Assembly: GCF_012971745.1 (NCBI RefSeq)
Contig: NZ_CP048834.1
Coordinates: 3,286,001 to 3,350,000, forward strand
Source of the DNA: Starkeya sp. ORNL1
GTDB lineage: Bacteria; Pseudomonadota; Alphaproteobacteria; Rhizobiales; Xanthobacteraceae
DNA: 64,000 bases
Reading direction: 5' to 3'
Shown here: positions 60,422 through 64,000 of the stretch, piece after piece
How positions within the stretch are numbered: the stretch's first letter is position 1
Layout: each line of letters opens with the position of its first letter
The notes under the pieces: generated by a model
The model's input: the letters and a program-made list of their open reading frames with translations, nothing else
Databases searched by the model: none
What the model was told of the DNA's origin: nothing
Position numbers and translations under genes: made by a program

Positions 60422-61924
60422 ATGTTTCGCTTCCACCAGGGCCCACCCAGGGCTGCCGTCCTCGACGGCGGCATCGGGGCTGGATATGCGCCCGCCCGCG
60501 CATGGACGCAGATCACCCGGCCAGCCTGGCTGCTGGTGGTGTTCTCGGTGCTGTTCGGCACGCTCACCGCCATCCTCGTGCCGCCGCTGCGGGGCGCCGA
60601 CGAGCCGGCGCATTTCCTGCGCGCCTATGGCCTCTCGCGCGGCGAGATCCTCTCCCTCGATGTCGACGAAAGAGGGCGCAAGGGCATCCTGCTTCCCGCC
60701 GCCCTGGCGGCCGATTTCACCTATTTCCAGCAGGCCCGCTACAAGATCGGGACGCCGGGCTTCACCTATGGCGATGTGCTGACCGACTTCATGCGGCGGT
60801 ACTCCGCCCAGCCGGCAACCGGCGCACCGCGCCCACCGGTCTTCGTGCTCTATGAGGGCTCGGAAGGCTACACGCCGGCCGCCTATCTGCCTTACATCGC
60901 CGCCGCAGGCCTCGCCCGGCTGGCCGGCCTCGATTTCCTCGGCACGCTCTATCTGATGCGCTTCGCCGGGCTGGCCGCGACAACCGCGCTCGTCGCCTAT
61001 GCCATAACGCTCGTGCCGGCCCTCGGCTGGGCGTTTCTCTTCGTCGCCATGCTGCCCGCTTCGCTCTATGGCCGCGCGATCGTGAGTGCCGATGGCTGCA
61101 CGCTCGGCTTCACCATGCTGGTGCTGGCCCTCAGCCTTGCCGGCGCATCACGCGCCATCCCCGTCCACGCCGCCGGCAAGGATGCTGGGCTTTTGCAACG
61201 CATGGTCTGGATGACCTTGTGCATCCTCAGCAAGCCGCCGCAGATCGTGTTTGCCTTGCTGGAAGCCATGCGCGTATCGCTTCGCGAGCTGCCGCGCGCC
61301 TGGCGCAGCTTTGGCGTCGTAGTGCTGCCCGGCCTCATCCTGTTGCCATTGTGGGTTATCGCCGTATCCGGCGACGCCGGGACATGGCGCATCAGCGACG
61401 GCTCGAACCTGCCGGCGGAACAGTTCGATCCGCTATGGAAGCTCGGCCAGATGGCACTCAATCCGCTGCTGTTTCCGCAGATGCTGGCTGCAACGCTCAA
61501 CCGCGACTGCCTCGCGCTGTGGCCGCAGCTGATCGGCGTGCTCGGCTGGGGCGACACCCCGCTGCAACCTCTCGCCTATCCGCTGCTCGGCGCCGGCCTC
61601 GTGGCGAGCTTCGTGGCGCGACTGGAACTCGACCGCGCCACCCGCATGCGCATCGCCGCCATCGGCATACTCACCATCCTGGCCTATGTGGTCAGCGTTT
61701 ATCTGGTCTTCTTCCTCGCCTGGTCGCCGATCGCGGACGGCTTCATTTACGGCGTTCAGGGTCGATATTTCGTCGTGCTGCTGCCGGTGGCGGCGGCGGT
61801 GGTCGCCGCCCTCATCGACCGGACGCCGCCGCCGGCACTGATGATCTGGATCGCAACCGCCGGCTCCATCCTCTCTGCCGCGGCGACGTTCGAGGCCGTA
61901 GGCCGCCTCGATTGGGGGTGGTAG
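60422..61924 (+). CDS. DUF2142 membrane protein
   Basis: 500-residue protein with about 10-12 hydrophobic segments and the family marks of DUF2142: LVPPLRGADEPAHFLRAYGL near the N-terminus, LPYIAAAGLARLAGL and YGVQGRYFVVLLPVAAAVVA at the end. Family members are predicted GT-C-fold or related membrane proteins next to polyprenyl-linked sugar genes. The start at 60422 lies directly after GAGGAAGG; a GTG at 60383 would add 13 residues. First gene of a five-gene glycan operon. Confidence 0.85.
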   Translation: MFRFHQGPPRAAVLDGGIGAGYAPARAWTQITRPAWLLVVFSVLFGTLTAILVPPLRGADEPAHFLRAYGLSRGEILSLDVDERGRKGILLPAALAADFTYFQQARYKIGTPGFTYGDVLTDFMRRYSAQPATGAPRPPVFVLYEGSEGYTPAAYLPYIAAAGLARLAGLDFLGTLYLMRFAGLAATTALVAYAITLVPALGWAFLFVAMLPASLYGRAIVSADGCTLGFTMLVLALSLAGASRAIPVHAAGKDAGLLQRMVWMTLCILSKPPQIVFALLEAMRVSLRELPRAWRSFGVVVLPGLILLPLWVIAVSGDAGTWRISDGSNLPAEQFDPLWKLGQMALNPLLFPQMLAATLNRDCLALWPQLIGVLGWGDTPLQPLAYPLLGAGLVASFVARLELDRATRMRIAAIGILTILAYVVSVYLVFFLAWSPIADGFIYGVQGRYFVVLLPVAAAVVAALIDRTPPPALMIWIATAGSILSAAATFEAVGRLDWGW

Positions 61925-61926
61925 CC

Positions 61927-62784
61927 ATGCTTCAGCGCGCCGACCCTCGTCTCTGGCATTGCCCTGCCTGTGCTGAAGCCATGCTCCAGCATTGCCTCTA
62001 CACCAAGGCCGGCTACGACATCTGGCAATGCGAGGGCTGCGGCCTCGGTCGCACCGACGCCGCCAGCTTCGATCCCGAAACCTATTACACCGAGGACTAT
62101 TTCTCCGGCCGGCGTGCCGACGGCTATGCCGACTATCTCGCCACCGAACATGTGCTGCGCCGGGAGTTTGCCGGCACGGTGGATTTCATCCGCCGCCATC
62201 GCCACGCGGGCCGGCTGCTCGAAATCGGCTGTGCCTATGGCTTCTTCCTCCAGGAAGCGCGCCGGCATTTCGAGGTCGCCGGCATCGAGCTGGCCGAAGA
62301 CGCCGCCGAGCACTGCCGCCGCAACGGGCTGCGCGTGCTCACCGGCGCCGTCGACGAGGAGAAGCTCGCCAGGCTCGGCCGAATGGATGTCATCGTCCTG
62401 CTCGACGTCATCGAGCATCTGCCCGATCCCCATGCGACGCTGTCGCTCTGCGCCCGGCACCTCAGGCCGGGCGGCATCATCGTGGTCACCACCGGCGATT
62501 TCGGCTCGCCGCTTGCCCGCCTCACCGGCGCCTCGTGGCGCCTGATGACGCCGCCGCAGCATTTGTGGTTCTTCACCCCCGTGAGCCTGGAGCGGCTGTC
62601 GGCACGCTTCGCCATGTATGTCGAGGCGCTCGACCATCCGTGGAAGATCGTGCCGGCCTCGCTGGTGCTGTTCCAGCTCGGCCGCATGTTCAGCCGGCGG
62701 GCGGGCGCTCCTGCGGCGAGCGCGATCGGCATCCCCATCAATCTGTTCGACGCCATGCGCGTGGTCCTCAGGAGGGCGCCATGA
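61927..62784 (+). CDS. Class I SAM-dependent methyltransferase with N-terminal zinc motif
   Basis: 285-residue methyltransferase. The N-terminus has two Cys pairs (HCPACAEAM, CEGCGLG), a small zinc site often seen in sugar methyltransferases. SAM motif: RLLEIGCAYGFFLQEARRHF; post-motif VIVLLDVIEHLPDPHATLSL. It starts two bases after the DUF2142 stop and its stop overlaps the next start by ATGA. Confidence 0.9.
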   Translation: MLQRADPRLWHCPACAEAMLQHCLYTKAGYDIWQCEGCGLGRTDAASFDPETYYTEDYFSGRRADGYADYLATEHVLRREFAGTVDFIRRHRHAGRLLEIGCAYGFFLQEARRHFEVAGIELAEDAAEHCRRNGLRVLTGAVDEEKLARLGRMDVIVLLDVIEHLPDPHATLSLCARHLRPGGIIVVTTGDFGSPLARLTGASWRLMTPPQHLWFFTPVSLERLSARFAMYVEALDHPWKIVPASLVLFQLGRMFSRRAGAPAASAIGIPINLFDAMRVVLRRAP

Positions 62785-63146
62785 GCGACCGACTGTCCAC
62801 CGCGCAGATCGTCCTGCTCGGCCTCTATGCCCTGGGGATGGCGGGCGGGCAGATGCTGTTCAAGCTCGCCGCGCTGCGCACGGCCGGCGCCGGACTGGCC
62901 GAGCGCCTGCCGCAGCTGTTGGCGAACGGCTTCTTCCTTGCCGCGCTGGCGCTCTATTTCGCGCTCTCGGTGGTCTGGGTGTGGATCCTCGGCTTCACCC
63001 CGCTATCGCGTGCCTATCCGTTCGTGGCGCTGGCCTTCGCCATCACCCCGCTGCTCGGCGCCTTCGCCTTTTCCGAACCGCTCTCGGCCCGCCTGGTCGG
63101 CGGCATCGCCATGATCCTGCTCGGGCTCATATTGGTGGGAGGCTAG
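62781..63146 (+). CDS. Small 4-TM EamA/SMR-like protein, ArnE type
   Basis: 121 residues with four hydrophobic segments, opening STAQIVLLGLYALGMAGGQM and closing GGIAMILLGLILVGG. It resembles the small flippase subunits ArnE/ArnF or SMR proteins. In this operon it may move a polyprenyl-linked sugar across the membrane. An AGGAGGG site lies ten bases upstream. Confidence 0.82.
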   Translation: MSDRLSTAQIVLLGLYALGMAGGQMLFKLAALRTAGAGLAERLPQLLANGFFLAALALYFALSVVWVWILGFTPLSRAYPFVALAFAITPLLGAFAFSEPLSARLVGGIAMILLGLILVGG

Positions 63147-63148
63147 CG

Positions 63149-63838
63149 ATGCAGCCCCGGTCCAATAGCGGCGTCTGGATCGTGGTCGCCGCCTATAATG
63201 AGGCCCGCACCATCGCCGATGTCGTCCGCGAGATCGGGCGGACCGGATACGCGCTGGTGGTGGTCGATGATGGATCGGCGGATGCGACGGCGGAGCTGGC
63301 CGCTGCGGCAGGCGCCGATGTGGTGCGCCATCCGTTCAATCTCGGCCAGGGCGCGGCGCTGCAGACGGGCATCGAGTTCGCGCTCGCCCAGGGTGCGCGC
63401 TTCGTCGTCACCTTCGATGCCGATGGCCAGCACCGCACCAGCGACATCGCGGCGCTGCTCGACGCGCTGACGCGCAATGATGCCGACTTCGCCCTCGGCA
63501 GCCGCGTCCTCGGCGCCACCGTCAACCTGCCGCCGCGCCGCCGGTGGCTGCTGCGGGCGGCGACCTGGTTCACGCGGATGACCACCGGCCTTGCGGTGAC
63601 GGACGCCCATAATGGCCTGCGCGCCATGACGCGTCGCGGCGCCGGCGCCATCCGGCTGCACCAGAACCGCATGGCCCATGCCTCGGAGATCCTGCACCAG
63701 ATCGCCGCCAGCGGCCTCATTTATGTCGAGGCGCCGGTGACGGTGGAATACAGCGCCTATTCGCTCGCCAAGGGCCAGCGGACCAGCGACGCACTCACCA
63801 TCCTCGTCGATCTGTTCGCGCGGAGGCTACGCCGATGA
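63149..63838 (+). CDS. Family 2 glycosyltransferase (polyprenyl-phosphate type)
   Basis: 229-residue GT2 enzyme. N-terminus WIVVAAYNEARTIADVVREI, first acidic motif VVVDDGSADAT, DxD-like motif VVTFDADGQHRTSDIAAL, and the terminal part VEYSAYSLAKGQRTSDALTI. No membrane helix, so it is likely soluble or peripheral. It would load a sugar onto polyprenyl phosphate. Overlaps the next gene by ATGA. Confidence 0.92.
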   Translation: MQPRSNSGVWIVVAAYNEARTIADVVREIGRTGYALVVVDDGSADATAELAAAAGADVVRHPFNLGQGAALQTGIEFALAQGARFVVTFDADGQHRTSDIAALLDALTRNDADFALGSRVLGATVNLPPRRRWLLRAATWFTRMTTGLAVTDAHNGLRAMTRRGAGAIRLHQNRMAHASEILHQIAASGLIYVEAPVTVEYSAYSLAKGQRTSDALTILVDLFARRLRR

Positions 63839-64000
63839 TCGCCAAGCTCGTCTTCATCGTGCTGCTGCTCACCGTCGTGCTCTATGCATGGCGGGAATAT
63901 CGGCACGCGCCGCTGGTCGGATTGCTCTCGATGATGGCGGCACTCGCCGGCCTCTATTTCGTGCTGGTGCCGTCGCATGCCACGTGGCTCGCCGCGCATG
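63835..64000 (+). CDS. DUF2304-like small membrane protein, 5' part only
   Basis: First 55 codons of a membrane protein with two hydrophobic segments (KLVFIVLLLTVVLYAW and VGLLSMMAALAGLYFVLV). DUF2304 proteins of about 110-130 residues usually follow a GT2 gene in this kind of operon. The start overlaps the GT2 stop. The rest is beyond the right edge. Confidence 0.75.
   Translation, partial: MIAKLVFIVLLLTVVLYAWREYRHAPLVGLLSMMAALAGLYFVLVPSHATWLAAH

Noticed and set aside
1..64000. CRISPR arrays, tRNA or rRNA genes, transposases
   Set aside because: No regularly spaced direct repeats, no cloverleaf-like sequence with a T-loop GTTCRA and no transposase or integrase motif was seen. A covariance-model scan would be needed to be certain for small RNAs.

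Overview
The window looks like chromosomal DNA of a high-GC alphaproteobacterium, probably of the order Hyphomicrobiales (Rhizobiales). The reasons are the divergent dctA / dctBD layout with sigma-54 control, many FCD-type GntR regulators, large numbers of ABC and TctABC uptake systems in catabolic operons, and the typical alphaproteobacterial palindromic intergenic repeats. The genus cannot be read from the sequence. No tRNA, rRNA, CRISPR array, transposase or integrase was recognised. About 60 protein genes cover nearly all of the sequence.

Region 1 (1-10.1 kb) is a lactam/ureido-compound utilisation locus. It holds carboxyltransferase-like PxpB and PxpC (PxpC cut by the window edge), PxpA, a stand-alone biotin carboxylase, a polyamine-type ABC importer, a GntR regulator and a divergent GroEL-like protein that has lost key ATPase residues. 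Related AT-rich palindromes (core GATATATC) sit at the three promoter regions of this locus and suggest one GntR regulon. The first permease gene is frameshifted by a 5-bp tandem duplication. Region 2 (10.1-14.9 kb) is the C4-dicarboxylate system dctA/dctB/dctD, with two upstream activator sites and a -24/-12 promoter visible. Region 3 (14.9-18.3 kb) holds a periplasmic catalase-related peroxidase with a cytochrome b561, then an isolated contractile-tail sheath gene with no other tail gene beside it.

Region 4 (18.3-24.3 kb) is a seven-gene operon: GntR, two MaoC/FAS1-like hydratase halves, a CaiB-type CoA transferase and TctCBA. It fits uptake, CoA activation and hydration of a carboxylic acid. 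Region 5 (24.3-28.2 kb) has a glutaminase, a transglutaminase-like protein and an SLC13-type permease. Region 6 (28.3-32.3 kb) is the most accessory-looking part: a 64-residue protein, two CesT-like secretion chaperones flanking an ADP-ribosyltransferase-like effector candidate, and a cyclooxygenase/fatty-acid-dioxygenase-like haem protein. Region 7 (32.5-35.6 kb) has a 1-Cys peroxiredoxin, a persulfide dioxygenase-rhodanese fusion and an M23 peptidase.

Region 8 (35.6-47.2 kb) is a second nitrogen-compound locus. A ten-gene operon (DUF1989 protein, polar amino-acid ABC importer, agmatinase-like ureohydrolase, GntR, DapA-like aldolase, SDR, D-2-hydroxyacid dehydrogenase, M20 carbamoylase) is transcribed away from a second, contiguous pxpBCA set. 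I infer catabolism of a guanidino or ureido compound whose carbon skeleton passes through a lactam. Region 9 (47.4-51.4 kb) is another Fe/polyamine-type ABC importer. Region 10 (51.9-60.3 kb) is ordinary accessory content: two HxlR regulators, a DHA2 MFS exporter, a PmtA-like methyltransferase, a two-component system, a LysR regulator and two medium-chain reductases. Region 11 (60.4-64 kb) starts a glycan-modification operon (DUF2142, methyltransferase, small flippase-like protein, GT2, DUF2304) that runs off the window.
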